Shown in pieces: positions 24,607-33,809 of a DNA stretch of 64,000 nucleotides. Positions within the stretch are counted from its first letter, which is position 1. Each line of letters starts with the position of its first letter. Location of the stretch: positions 1 through 64,000 of the forward strand of contig CAJTQA010000009.1 of NCBI GenBank assembly GCA_910578455.1, given 5' to 3'. The notes beneath the pieces were generated by a model that searched no databases, was not told the DNA's origin, and was given only the letters and a program-made list of their open reading frames with translations. The DNA is from an uncultured Dorea sp. GTDB lineage: Bacteria > Bacillota > Clostridia > Lachnospirales > Lachnospiraceae. The position numbers and the translations under genes were made by a program.

Positions 24607-26431
24607 CACTGTCACCTCCGTTTCTTGAGATAGCTCCAGTGGGGCAGACCTGGCTGCACAAGGAGCATCCGGTGCAGAGGGATGCGTCGATGCAGACCTG
24701 GCTGTCTTTTAAGATCAGCGCCGGGCAGCCAAGCTCTCGGATGCATCTCTTGCAGCTAATGCATTTTTCAGGATTGACAGCAAGGCCCCCGGCCGGTTTT
24801 GTGACTGCAATACAGGGAGATCTGAAAATAATTGCTTTGACGCCGGGTTCGGCTGACACACGCTTTACACATTCTATGGATGCCTCGAGGTCTAACGGGT
24901 CTGCGGTTTCCACAACGGTAAGCCCGATGCCCCGCAGGACGGCCTCGATGCTGATTTTTGCCGTGACATCTCCCATCACGGTCCGCCCGGTGCCGGGATG
25001 AGGCTGATGTCCGGTCATGGCAGTGGTGGAATTGTCCAGCACGATAAGGGTCATCTCCGCTTGGTTATATACCGCGTTTATGACACCGGTGACAGCGGAG
25101 GCAAAAAATGTAGAATCCCCGACGAAAGCAAAACAGGAAGTGTCCGGGGAAATCCGCCCTGCCCCCTGGGCGATGCCAAGCCCCGCCCCCATGCACAGGC
25201 ATGTGTCTACCATGTCGAGAGGCATGGCGTTCCCGAGGGTGTAGCATCCGATATCCCCGCAGAAAATGGTCTTCCTGCCTTTCATGGCAGTCTTTACCGC
25301 GTAAAATGAGGCGCGGTGCGGACAGCCTGCACAGAGCACCGGAGGGCGCACAGGCAGTGCTGGAAGAGCATCCTCTGGTGCATGTGCGCTGCCGGAAGGC
25401 ATCTTATTCCCCAGGAAATCGCAGATGCATCCGTTTACGCTGTCGCGGGTATTCTCCCCGGCGTTTTGCACATGGCCGGTAAGTTTCCCGTATATTTTCA
25501 CCGGAAGATGGTGTTTCCCGCAGATGTAAGTAAGCTCCCGCTCAATCACCGGGTCAAGCTCCTCGACGCACAGAACCTCGTCTAGGCCGTCGAGGAAACG
25601 AAGAGCCAGTTTTTCAGGAAACGGGTGGGGCGTCGCGACTTTAAAAAGCTTTGCCCCCACGCAGGATTTAAGCGTTTCCGAGACATATGTATAGCTTATG
25701 CCCCCGGCGGCAATCCCTTTGCGGGGCTCTCCTTCGCTAGGGAGATATACGCTGTTTTTGCTGTAATCTGAAAATTCCTCGGAAAGGCGCGCGTTGCGCT
25801 CTTCGATTTTTATATGGTTCTGATAGGAGAGCCGGGGGAAGATTACCCAGCGTTTCGAGTCTTTTATAAAACCTTCGGGATTGTGAAGGACGTATTCTTC
25901 TTTATCTTTTACGGTGACGGAGGCATAGGCGTGGCAGACTCTCGTAGTGGGCCTTAAGAAGACGGGAGTTTTGTATTTCTCCGAAAAGTAAAATGCCTCT
26001 TGGACCATCTCGTATGCCTCTTGAGCCGAGCACGGGTCGAAACAGGGAAGCTTTGAGAATGCGGCAAAATGCCTTGTGTCCTGCTCTGTCTGTGAGGATA
26101 TAGGCCCAGGATCGTCTGCCACAAGGATTACCATTCCGCCTTTAACGCCTACATATTCAAGGCTCATGAGCGGGTCGGAGGCGACGTTTAAGCCGACCTG
26201 TTTCATCGTCACCAGGCATCTCGCTCCGGAATAAGCCGCTCCTGCCGCCGTTTCAAGAGCTGCTTTTTCATTGACGGACCACTCTACGTAAGTCCTGTCG
26301 GGGCGTCTCTTGGAGACGGTTTCCAGGACTTCCGTAGAGGGAGTGCCGGGATAGCCGGAGACAAAATTTACCCCGGCTGCAATCGCGCCCATGGCAATGG
26401 CCTCATTGCCCATTAAAAATTCTTTATGCAT
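24599..26431 (-). CDS. iorA: Indolepyruvate ferredoxin oxidoreductase, alpha subunit
   Basis: 610 residues. N-terminal pyrimidine-binding domain (NFVSGYPGTPSTEVLETV), TPP-binding C-terminal half (GDIGCYTLGNAMPL, GAGLGIAQGA, LDNSTTAMTGHQPHPG), and two C-terminal 4Fe-4S clusters (CISCKRC-x5-C and CTGCSLCSQVCP). Converts aryl pyruvate, CoA and oxidised ferredoxin to aryl-acetyl-CoA and reduced ferredoxin, a typical amino-acid fermentation step. Start ATG 26431 after GAGGTG; GTG 26440 lies within the RBS. A hairpin sits in the leader (26451-26470). Confidence 0.96.
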   Translation of the reverse strand: MHKEFLMGNEAIAMGAIAAGVNFVSGYPGTPSTEVLETVSKRRPDRTYVEWSVNEKAALETAAGAAYSGARCLVTMKQVGLNVASDPLMSLEYVGVKGGMVILVADDPGPISSQTEQDTRHFAAFSKLPCFDPCSAQEAYEMVQEAFYFSEKYKTPVFLRPTTRVCHAYASVTVKDKEEYVLHNPEGFIKDSKRWVIFPRLSYQNHIKIEERNARLSEEFSDYSKNSVYLPSEGEPRKGIAAGGISYTYVSETLKSCVGAKLFKVATPHPFPEKLALRFLDGLDEVLCVEELDPVIERELTYICGKHHLPVKIYGKLTGHVQNAGENTRDSVNGCICDFLGNKMPSGSAHAPEDALPALPVRPPVLCAGCPHRASFYAVKTAMKGRKTIFCGDIGCYTLGNAMPLDMVDTCLCMGAGLGIAQGAGRISPDTSCFAFVGDSTFFASAVTGVINAVYNQAEMTLIVLDNSTTAMTGHQPHPGTGRTVMGDVTAKISIEAVLRGIGLTVVETADPLDLEASIECVKRVSAEPGVKAIIFRSPCIAVTKPAGGLAVNPEKCISCKRCIRELGCPALILKDSQVCIDASLCTGCSLCSQVCPTGAISRNGGDSDE

Positions 26432-26450
26432 TATTTTCACCTCTTAAGCT

Positions 26451-26470
26451 ATGCCCCGCTTGCGGGGCAT
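26451..26470 (-). promoter_or_regulatory. Hairpin in the iorA leader
   Basis: ATGCCCCGC (26451-26459), TT, GCGGGGCAT (26462-26470), a perfect inverted repeat without a following U-tract on either strand. On the minus strand it lies between a probable promoter (TAGAAT at 26491-26486 with a TGn extension) and the iorA RBS, so it is likely a 5' stabilising or regulatory hairpin rather than a terminator. Confidence 0.5.
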
Positions 26471-26540
26471 GGATTCGATAAAGCCATTCTATCATAAGAA
26501 AGAGGATTCAAAAACATTTTTTATGGAAATTTGATAATTT

Positions 26541-27596
26541 TCAGTCCGCCGACGGAATGTCCGCCTCAGTCCGGGATGAGGAGGGAGGACAGGTTGAAGC
26601 CCGCTTGACCAGACGGACGTTGATGCAGATGTTTTTTGTGGCGTCCGCGTCCAGATCGGAAATTAAGGAATGGAGCAGCTCAACCGCCGTATATGCCATG
26701 GCCTTTCGGTTCACATGTACCGTGGTGAGCTGGGGGGATGCGATGATGCATTCCGGCACGTCGTCAAAGCCGATTACGGAGATGTCCTCAGGGGTACGCA
26801 GGCCAAGCTGCGCTAGGGCGCTGATAAGGCAGAGGGCATTGTAATCATTTTCGCAGAAGAAGGCAGTGGGCAGATCCCTGCATTTAGCAAGCTGCTGCCC
26901 CAGCAGCCGCACCCCGTCGGATATATAGCTGTTGCAATGGAAATAGGAATCCTGATACGGGGTAAGTTTTTGATCGGACAGGGCTTTGGTAAAGCCTTGA
27001 TTTCGCTCTGTCAGGTTAGCAACGCTTGAGGAGGAGCTGACATATCCGATATGGCGGTGTCCCAGCTCAATGAGCGAGGAGACAGAAACATACGCCCCCA
27101 TGTAGTTGTTGATCCCTACGGAATTAAGCTGGGAGAGCGTGCAGTTTCGGTCCAGCACTACCAGGGGGGTGGAAATGCCCGTCAGGGAATCAACCTCACT
27201 GCCGTCAAGATAAGTTCCTAACAATATGATGCCGTCAGAGGGCTGCTCTGCCTCGGAACTATTGATCGTGGCAATAAAATCATTGTGCGGGATTATGGAA
27301 TAGAGCATGGAGTAATTAAACTGCGAGCATCGTTTCTGCACCCAATTGATGATATCGGCAAAAAAGGAAGTGCGGAAATTATGCACGTCGCTTGTGTTCG
27401 GTTTGGAAACTGCTATGAGCTTGATAATCTTCTTGTCCGGAGCAATCTCTCTTTTGCGTGAGATATAACCTTCCGAGGCGGCGATGTCAAGGATGCGCTG
27501 TCTTGTCACAGGGCTTACGCCGGGACGGTTATTTAACGCAAGGGAGACCGTTGCCGGGGAAGTCTGCGCTAATTTTGCCAATTCATTGATTGTCAT
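26541..27596 (-). CDS. LacI-family transcriptional regulator, probably of the sugar operon
   Basis: 351 residues. N-terminal LacI HTH (TINELAKLAQTSPATVSLALNN, then TRQRILDIAASEGY) and a periplasmic-binding-like effector domain with VIGFDDVPECIIASPQLTTV. It is divergent from the transketolase/ABC sugar operon at 27924 across an AT-rich 327-base region, the usual position for a local repressor. ATG 27596 gives the standard family N-terminus; ATG 27608 is also possible because AAAGG lies closer to it. iorA lies downstream in the same direction, 110 bases away, with its own probable promoter. Confidence 0.9.
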   Translation of the reverse strand: MTINELAKLAQTSPATVSLALNNRPGVSPVTRQRILDIAASEGYISRKREIAPDKKIIKLIAVSKPNTSDVHNFRTSFFADIINWVQKRCSQFNYSMLYSIIPHNDFIATINSSEAEQPSDGIILLGTYLDGSEVDSLTGISTPLVVLDRNCTLSQLNSVGINNYMGAYVSVSSLIELGHRHIGYVSSSSSVANLTERNQGFTKALSDQKLTPYQDSYFHCNSYISDGVRLLGQQLAKCRDLPTAFFCENDYNALCLISALAQLGLRTPEDISVIGFDDVPECIIASPQLTTVHVNRKAMAYTAVELLHSLISDLDADATKNICINVRLVKRASTCPPSSSRTEADIPSAD

Positions 27597-27923
27597 AATA
27601 AGTACCATACCTTTCTAAAACTGCATAAAAATTGCTTTTTAATCGTATGTACAATTTTATAATACAATTTAAGAAAAAGCAATACTTAGATAGTTATTTA
27701 TTAAAAGTGAAACTAAAATTTAATTAAAAAATGAGATATATTTTAAAAATATTTATTGACAAATATTAAAAAAGATGATAATTTAAAGAAAACAAGAGAG
27801 AAAATGATAGAAATATGTTAAAAAATGTCATATAAAACGATATATAATACAAAATACGATTTAAAGTATTTTAAATATTTTAAATAAACATTAAAATGCA
27901 CATGCATAGAGAGGAGTGGAATC
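27597..27923. promoter_or_regulatory. Divergent AT-rich control region, LacI gene versus sugar operon
   Basis: No gene is visible. TTGACA stands at 27756-27761 with a GATAAT 15 bases and a TAATTT 17 bases later; TATAAT at 27843-27848 lacks a good -35. The motif TACGATT or its inverse recurs (near 27640 as AATCGTA, near 27852 as TACGATTT, with a related ACGATATA near 27837) and could be the LacI-protein target. Exact promoter assignment is not possible from inspection. Confidence 0.5.
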
Positions 27924-28892
27924 ATGGTAGGAAATTTTAGAGATGAGCTGGGCAAAAGCTTTATTGCCGCCGGGGAAGAATTTCCGTCTCTTGCCGTTGT
28001 GACGGCGGATGTTTCCAAATCAACCCGCAGTATTGAGTTTAAGAAAAGGTGGCCGGAGCGTTTTTTTTCCGTCGGCATAGCGGAGGCCAATGCCGTGAGT
28101 ATTGCGGCTGGAATCGCAAGCTTTGGGCACCCGGTGGTTTTTACGGCATACGGTGTGTTTGCTACAGAAAAACCTTTTGAGCAGATTCGCAATACCATCT
28201 GTTATCCGAACCTCAATGTTAAGATCATAGCGACCCATGGCGGCATAAGCGTTGGGGAGGACGGCGCTACGCATCAGGCGATAGAGGATATTGCCGTCAT
28301 GCGTTCCCTCCCGAACATGAAAGTCATAGTGGCAGCTGACCCGGGCGAGGTTAAGGCGGCGGTGTTCGAGGCGATAAGGACACCAGGACCGGTCTATGTC
28401 CGGCTGGGGCGCAGCGTGGGAGGATGTATCCATGAGGTTCCTGACCATGTTGCCTATGAAATTGGGAAAGCGGAGAGGCTGCGCGCGGGCAATGATGTGA
28501 CGGTCATTGCGGCAGGGATCATGGTGGAACAGAGCCTGTACGCGGCAGATTTACTGGAGAAACAGGGTGTATCAGCAGAGGTCATAAATGTGAGGAGCGT
28601 CAAGCCGATAGATACAGAGATGATCACAGGGTCGGCGGAAAAAACGGGAGCGATAGTCACGGCGGAGGATCACAATTGCTGCGGCGGGCTCTTTGGAGTA
28701 GTGGCGGAGGCTGCGGCGCTTTCTGTTCCGGTTCCGATAGAATACGTGGCGCTTCAGGATATGTTCGGGGAATCGGGAAACGGAAAAGAACTGCTGGATA
28801 AATACGGGCTGAATGCAAAAAATATATGCAAAAAAGCTCTGCGCGTCATAGAAAGAAAAAGAAAGGGGGATGCTAATTATGCTGTCAAATGA
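27924..28892 (+). CDS. Transketolase, C-terminal half
   Basis: 322 residues covering the pyrimidine-binding and C-terminal domains of split transketolase: VTADVSKSTRSIEF, RFFSVGIAEANAVSIAAG (catalytic Glu), FTAYGVFATEKPFEQIRN, THGGISVGEDGATHQAIEDIA and YVRLGR. Needs the N-terminal half encoded next to form the active enzyme. ATG 27924 follows GAGAGGAG. Gene order is C-half then N-half, the reverse of the usual split arrangement. First gene of the sugar operon. Confidence 0.93.
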   Translation: MVGNFRDELGKSFIAAGEEFPSLAVVTADVSKSTRSIEFKKRWPERFFSVGIAEANAVSIAAGIASFGHPVVFTAYGVFATEKPFEQIRNTICYPNLNVKIIATHGGISVGEDGATHQAIEDIAVMRSLPNMKVIVAADPGEVKAAVFEAIRTPGPVYVRLGRSVGGCIHEVPDHVAYEIGKAERLRAGNDVTVIAAGIMVEQSLYAADLLEKQGVSAEVINVRSVKPIDTEMITGSAEKTGAIVTAEDHNCCGGLFGVVAEAAALSVPVPIEYVALQDMFGESGNGKELLDKYGLNAKNICKKALRVIERKRKGDANYAVK

Positions 28893-29712
28893 GAGTAAAC
28901 AAGATTTGGCTGAAATAGCGACACAGCTCAGGCGCGATGTCATAGAGATGACGTACCATGCACAGAGCGGGCATCCGGGCGGCTCCTGCTCCCTGGCGGA
29001 TATTATGGCATATCTGTATTTTTACCGTATGCAGTATGATACCCAGAAACCGAAGGATATGGGGCGCGACAGGCTTGTGCTGTCAAAAGGGCATGCGGCT
29101 CCTGTCTGGTATGCGGCGCTGGCAGAGGCGGGATTTTTTGAGCGGGAGGAGATGCTTTATCTGCGTAAGGCCGGACATCTCCTGCAGGGGCATCCATGCG
29201 TGCATATACCGGGCGTGGACGCGACTACCGGCTCGCTGGGGTTCGGGCTTTCCATAGCGGTGGGCATGGCATTAGCGGCAAAGATGGACAAGCTGGACGT
29301 AAAGGTGCATGCCATAGTCGGAGACGGCGAACAGGGAGAAGGCCAGATCTGGGAGGCGGCAATGGCGGCGCCGAACCTGCATCTGGATAACCTTACGGTC
29401 ATCCTTGACCGGAACAGATATCAAAACGACGGGGAGACAGAGGAAATTATGCCCCTGGAACCGCTGGCGGATAAGTGGAGAGCATTTAACTGGAACGTGG
29501 CGGAGATAGACGGTCACGATTTTGACCAGATAGACAGAGCTTTTGCCCTGGCTGACGGCTGTAAAGGGAAACCGACTCTTATCTATGCAAATACCGTTAA
29601 GGGGAAGGGATGTTCCTATATGCTTAATAAGCCCCATCTGCACTACACCCCGCCGACACAGGAGCAGTACATGAGCGCGCTGTCTGAGCTGGAAGGGAGC
29701 GTATGGTTTTGA
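28879..29712 (+). CDS. Transketolase, N-terminal half
   Basis: 277 residues: the TPP-binding domain with SGHPGGSCSLADIM, LSKGHAAPVWYAALAEAGF, TGSLGFGLSIAVGMALA and the diphosphate motif GDGEQGEGQIWEAAM...DRNRYQNDG. Complements the preceding gene. ATG 28879 is spaced properly from AAAGGGGG; ATG 28870 directly abuts it. Overlaps the C-half gene by 14 bases. Confidence 0.93.
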   Translation: MLSNESKQDLAEIATQLRRDVIEMTYHAQSGHPGGSCSLADIMAYLYFYRMQYDTQKPKDMGRDRLVLSKGHAAPVWYAALAEAGFFEREEMLYLRKAGHLLQGHPCVHIPGVDATTGSLGFGLSIAVGMALAAKMDKLDVKVHAIVGDGEQGEGQIWEAAMAAPNLHLDNLTVILDRNRYQNDGETEEIMPLEPLADKWRAFNWNVAEIDGHDFDQIDRAFALADGCKGKPTLIYANTVKGKGCSYMLNKPHLHYTPPTQEQYMSALSELEGSVWF

Positions 29713-30155
29713 AAATTGCGGTTGGAAGCGAGCATGCCGGGGCATCTTACCGGCACAGGGTTGCAGAGGTGCTCTTAGAGCGGGGATGCGAGATAGATGA
29801 GATTGCAGAGGATGAACGTCTGTCAGGATATCCGTCCATTGCGGAAGAAACGGCACAGAGAGTCGTCCACGGGAAAGCGGATCTGGGGATACTTATCTGC
29901 GGCACTGGAATCGGCATGTGCATGGCGGCGGGAAAAATCCCAGGGATAAGGGCTGCTCTCTGTACAGATTCCTATATGGGAGCTATGGCGAAGAAACATA
30001 ACAACGCCAATATGCTTGTGTTCGGTTCCCGCGTGGTAGGATTTGAGAATATGGTCCATATTCTGGAAACATTTTTTTCCGAGAGCTATGAAGGCGGGCG
30101 CCATGACGCAAGGCTTGACGGCCTTAAGGCTCTGGAAGAAAAATATACAAAATGA
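29703..30155 (+). CDS. rpiB: RpiB/LacAB-family sugar-phosphate isomerase
   Basis: 150 residues. Motifs of ribose-5-phosphate isomerase B: VGSEHAGASYR near the start, catalytic cysteine in GILICGTGIGMCMAAGK, and KHNNANMLVFGSR. The family also includes allose- and galactose-6-phosphate isomerases, so the exact sugar phosphate is not certain; with transketolase and a ribokinase-like kinase, a pentose phosphate is likely. Overlaps the transketolase N-half by 10 bases. Confidence 0.9.
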   Translation: MVLKIAVGSEHAGASYRHRVAEVLLERGCEIDEIAEDERLSGYPSIAEETAQRVVHGKADLGILICGTGIGMCMAAGKIPGIRAALCTDSYMGAMAKKHNNANMLVFGSRVVGFENMVHILETFFSESYEGGRHDARLDGLKALEEKYTK

Positions 30156-30174
30156 TGAAAGCGGGGGATGAGAT

Positions 30175-31674
30175 ATGCCGGAGCATCTTTTGGAAATGCA
30201 GAAAATCGAAAAGCGTTTTTCTGGTGTCCATGCACTGAAACAGGTGGATTTTTGGCTTGACAGAGGAGAAGTGAGAGGCCTTATCGGGGAGAACGGCGCA
30301 GGCAAGTCTACGCTGATGAAGATATTAGGCGGTGATTATCATGCCGATAAAGGCGAGATCTTCCTGGACGGAAAGTCTGTGAAGATTAAGGACGCAACGG
30401 CTGCCGCAGAGTTTGGGATCTCATTTATCCATCAGGAGCTTTCTCTTTTCGCTGACTTGGATATTGCGACAAATATCTTTATCCAGAGGCTCCCCCAAAG
30501 CGGCCCGGTAGTCCTCAGAAAAAGGATGCACGAAAAGACGAAAGAGCTGCTGGAGACAGTAGGGCTGTCACATTACATGCCGGAACAGAGTGTAGGCTCG
30601 CTCCAGATAGGGGAGCAGCAGCTTGTGGAGATTGCGAGATGCCTTACGATGGATACGAAGATACTGGTCCTGGATGAGCCGACTTCATCTCTTACAAGCA
30701 AAGAAGTGAAAATTTTATTTGAGCTGATAAACAGGATGAGGAATAATGGGGTGTCGGTAATCTTTATATCCCACCGTCTGGACGAGCTGTTTGAAATCTG
30801 CGATAACATAACAGTCATGCGCGACGGGGAGATGATAGATACCGTATGCGCGGCGGAGGTGACGCAGAAAGAACTCATCTATATGATGATCGGCCGTGAG
30901 CTGAATGAAATGTATGCCGGGAACCGCCACGCCGGACGGGAGGAAAGGCTACGGGTGGAGCACCTGACCCATAAGAAACGTTTCCGGGATATTTCTTTTT
31001 CCGTATGCAGCGGAGAGATCGTGGGGCTTTACGGGCTCCTGGGCTCCGGCCGCTCTGAGATAGCAAGGAGCATATACGGGCTGGAGAACTTCATAAGCGG
31101 CGAGGTTTTTATAGACGGGGAAAAGGCAGACATCAAAAGCGCGGCAAAAGCGATCCGTCTGGGGATAGGTTTCGTGAGCGAGGATCGGCGGCGCGAGGGG
31201 CTTTGCCTGGAACACTCCGTGCTTGATAACTTATCCGTAGTATGTCTTGGGAAACTTAGAAAGCTGCTGGGGTATATTGACAAAAGGAAAGAGAATGAGA
31301 TGTGCAGGAAAAACATATCGGATTTCCATATCGCGGCGGAACGGCCCCGCAAGGCAGTCAAGTATCTGTCAGGGGGGAACCAGCAGAAGGTGGTTATCGC
31401 AAAATGGCTGAACATAAATCCGAAAATACTGATCATGGACGAACCCACGCGGGGGGTAGACATAGGCGCGAAGAAAGAAATCTACGGCATACTCAGCAGC
31501 CTGACCGCGCTTGGGATTGCGGTAATCGTGATCTCCAGCGAGCTCAACGAGGTCATGAGCCTTTGCGACAGAGTGCTGGTGCTCAGGAAAGGAATGCTTG
31601 TAGACGAGATAAAAGCTGAAGAAATGAATAAAGAAAGGCTTCTTTCAGCATCGATGGGAGGCGGTGAAAAATGA
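30175..31674 (+). CDS. Sugar ABC importer ATPase (RbsA-like)
   Basis: 499 residues with two nucleotide-binding domains as in RbsA/MglA. First: IGENGAGKSTLMK near residue 42, LQIGEQQLVEIAR and VLDEPTSSLT; second: YGLLGSGRSEIAR (the altered Walker A usual for this family), LSGGNQQKV and IMDEPTRGVDIGAK. Energises uptake through the permease encoded next (4-base overlap). Confidence 0.95.
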   Translation: MPEHLLEMQKIEKRFSGVHALKQVDFWLDRGEVRGLIGENGAGKSTLMKILGGDYHADKGEIFLDGKSVKIKDATAAAEFGISFIHQELSLFADLDIATNIFIQRLPQSGPVVLRKRMHEKTKELLETVGLSHYMPEQSVGSLQIGEQQLVEIARCLTMDTKILVLDEPTSSLTSKEVKILFELINRMRNNGVSVIFISHRLDELFEICDNITVMRDGEMIDTVCAAEVTQKELIYMMIGRELNEMYAGNRHAGREERLRVEHLTHKKRFRDISFSVCSGEIVGLYGLLGSGRSEIARSIYGLENFISGEVFIDGEKADIKSAAKAIRLGIGFVSEDRRREGLCLEHSVLDNLSVVCLGKLRKLLGYIDKRKENEMCRKNISDFHIAAERPRKAVKYLSGGNQQKVVIAKWLNINPKILIMDEPTRGVDIGAKKEIYGILSSLTALGIAVIVISSELNEVMSLCDRVLVLRKGMLVDEIKAEEMNKERLLSASMGGGEK

Positions 31675-32624
31675 ATACAAAAATGATTGTCCGAAAAATA
31701 TTGCAGAACGGCGCGTATATTCTGCTGTTTCTTACATGCATCGTACTTGCCTGCCTGGATTCGAACTTCCTGACAATGGGGAATCTTATCAATGTGGCGC
31801 TGCAGTCGTCCATCATCGGGATACTTGCGCTGGGGATGACCTTTGTCATCTGTACCGGGAATATTGACATATCGGTAGGAAACGGCATCGGCGTGTGCAG
31901 CGCCGTCGGGATTGCCCTTGTCATGTTCTATGGCTGCCCGTGGTGGCTGAGCATGCTGGCAATGATCGGAGTGGGATGCCTTTTGGGTGTCGTCAATGGG
32001 GTCTGTGTTGCCTATATGAAGATTCCGTCCATGCTGGTCACGCTTGCCACGCAGTGTATAGCGGCAGGATTGGTGCTGGTAATCTCTCAGGGGAAATCGT
32101 GGCTGGATCTGCCGAGACAGTTTACGGCGATATCAAAAAATAAGCTTTTGGGCATTCCGTGGCTTTTATGGATCGTACTCCTTTTATACGCAGTGTGCCA
32201 TTTTATCCTGAGCTGTACGGTATACGGGCGGAAAGTGCTTGCAGTGGGCGGCAATCCGGACTCGGCAAAGGCATCCGGCATACATACGGAGCGGGTGGTG
32301 GCGGGAGCTTATATACTGTGCGGATGCGTAGTGGGAATCGCAGGGATTCTCCAGACAGGCCGCCTGGGGGCATTCTATGCGTCTATGGGGGCAGGCATGG
32401 AGATGAACGTCATCGCTGCTACGGTTATCGGCGGAACATGCATGACGGGCGGACGGGGTACGATTGTCGGCACCCTTGCGGGAGTCCTGCTGATGGGAGT
32501 GATCAACAATGCGCTGAACCTTCTGGGAGTCGACGCCAACTGGCAGAGCGTCGCCAGAGGCATCATTATCCTTATTGCGGTTATTATCGACGCGGTGCGC
32601 GTCCGGTATGAGCAGGAAAGCTAA
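31671..32624 (+). CDS. Sugar ABC importer permease (RbsC-like)
   Basis: 317 residues, about ten hydrophobic segments, with BPD_transp_2 signatures such as GMTFVICTGNIDISVG, NGVCVAYMKIPSMLVTLAT and the coupling-helix region AVGGNPDSAKASGIHTERV. Forms the channel for the RbsA-like ATPase. Starts 4 bases inside the ATPase gene. A stable hairpin follows it before the binding-protein gene. Confidence 0.95.
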   Translation: MNTKMIVRKILQNGAYILLFLTCIVLACLDSNFLTMGNLINVALQSSIIGILALGMTFVICTGNIDISVGNGIGVCSAVGIALVMFYGCPWWLSMLAMIGVGCLLGVVNGVCVAYMKIPSMLVTLATQCIAAGLVLVISQGKSWLDLPRQFTAISKNKLLGIPWLLWIVLLLYAVCHFILSCTVYGRKVLAVGGNPDSAKASGIHTERVVAGAYILCGCVVGIAGILQTGRLGAFYASMGAGMEMNVIAATVIGGTCMTGGRGTIVGTLAGVLLMGVINNALNLLGVDANWQSVARGIIILIAVIIDAVRVRYEQES

Positions 32625-32638
32625 AGGTAACAGAATTG

Positions 32639-32671
32639 GCAGCAAAGATACGAGATGCCTGTCTTTGCTGC
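32639..32671 (+). other. Intercistronic hairpin before the binding-protein gene
   Basis: GCAGCAAAGA (32639-32648) and TCTTTGCTGC (32662-32671) form a perfect 10-base stem with a 13-base loop and no U-tract. Such hairpins between permease and binding-protein genes often stabilise the downstream message; a partial terminator is the alternative. Confidence 0.6.
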
Positions 32672-32715
32672 TGATATAGAAAATGCAAATAAAATAAAGA
32701 AAAGGAGAAGAGAAG

Positions 32716-33738
32716 ATGAAAAAATTTTTGGCTGTATTGATGACTGCTGTTTTGCTCCTGTGCATGGTGGGATGCTCGGAGAAAGGCAAGGCAGAAGAGA
32801 AAAGCGACGATGGGAACAAAGGCGGCGGGGGCGAAAAGATCGTCCTGGGAGTTACTCTTCATGATCTTTCATCAGACGGTTATTCTGCGAATCTTATCGG
32901 TATTAAGGAGATGGCGGATGAGCTGGGCAATGTTGAGATCCGCGCGGTGTCCGCGGAAGGCTCGGCAGAGGATCAGGTGAGCCAGGTTGAGGACTTTATA
33001 ACGTCCGGCGTTGACGGGATTATCATTCTCCCGGTAGATTCCACGGCTCTTTCGGGGGCTGTTGGAAACGCGGCAGAGGCAAAGATCCCGGTCGTGTCTA
33101 TGGACAGGACGGTTTCAGGAGATGTGGCATCGGCAACCATCGAATCAGACAATTATGAGCATGGAAAAGTAGCTGCGGACCTTATGCTGGCTGCGGCAAA
33201 GAAACAGGGCATGGATGCGGGAGACCTGAAAGTGCTGGAGCTTTTGGGGGCGCAGGCATCTTCCAGCGGCGTTGAAAGGCACGAGGGGTTCTCCGAGCGG
33301 TGCAAGGAACTCGGCATCACGATCGTATCCTCTCTCCCTACGGAATGGGAGGCGGACGAAGCTTACAACTCAGTTCTTGACGGATTTCAGGCGAACGCGG
33401 ATATCAACGCTATCTTTGAGGCATCTGATATCGCGATGCACAGCGGTGTCAGCGCAGCGCTGGAGCAGCTTGGGAAATATGCCGCTGCCGGGAAGGACGG
33501 ACATATCCTCATCACGTCTGTTGACGGTGGCCCTAACGGGATTGACGCTGTAAAAGAAGGGTATATCGACGCTATGGCTGAGCAGAGCCTTCTCGTAATG
33601 GGTTCAGAAGCACTTGAGACGGTGCTGAAAGCCATTGACGGCGAGGAAGTAGAAAAGCTCATCCAGCTCGCTCCGGTATCTGTAACATCTGAGAATGCAG
33701 ACAGCGAAGAGCTGTGGCCCAACAAGATAAAAAAATAA
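32716..33738 (+). CDS. Sugar-binding lipoprotein of the ABC importer (RbsB-like)
   Basis: 340 residues. Lipoprotein signal peptide with Cys20 in CMVGC, then a Gly/Lys-rich linker and a periplasmic-binding-protein type I fold for pentoses or hexoses: IVLGVTLHDLSSDGYSANLI, EDFITSGVDGIIILPVDS, PVVSMDRTVSG and ITSVDGGPNGIDAVKEGY. The ligand cannot be told from sequence. RBS AAGGAGAAGAG precedes ATG 32716. Confidence 0.93.
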   Translation: MKKFLAVLMTAVLLLCMVGCSEKGKAEEKSDDGNKGGGGEKIVLGVTLHDLSSDGYSANLIGIKEMADELGNVEIRAVSAEGSAEDQVSQVEDFITSGVDGIIILPVDSTALSGAVGNAAEAKIPVVSMDRTVSGDVASATIESDNYEHGKVAADLMLAAAKKQGMDAGDLKVLELLGAQASSSGVERHEGFSERCKELGITIVSSLPTEWEADEAYNSVLDGFQANADINAIFEASDIAMHSGVSAALEQLGKYAAAGKDGHILITSVDGGPNGIDAVKEGYIDAMAEQSLLVMGSEALETVLKAIDGEEVEKLIQLAPVSVTSENADSEELWPNKIKK

Positions 33739-33809
33739 GTGAAAATGTTGGAACAGGGGGGGACAAGACAGAGTTCCCCCGATGCCATTTATGAAGGCGG
33801 GTGAGGAGA

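Noticed and set aside
27924..29712. Transketolase in two genes as a possible frameshift
   Set aside because: The C-half comes first, so the genes cannot derive from one frame by a frameshift; both halves have their own RBS and full motifs.
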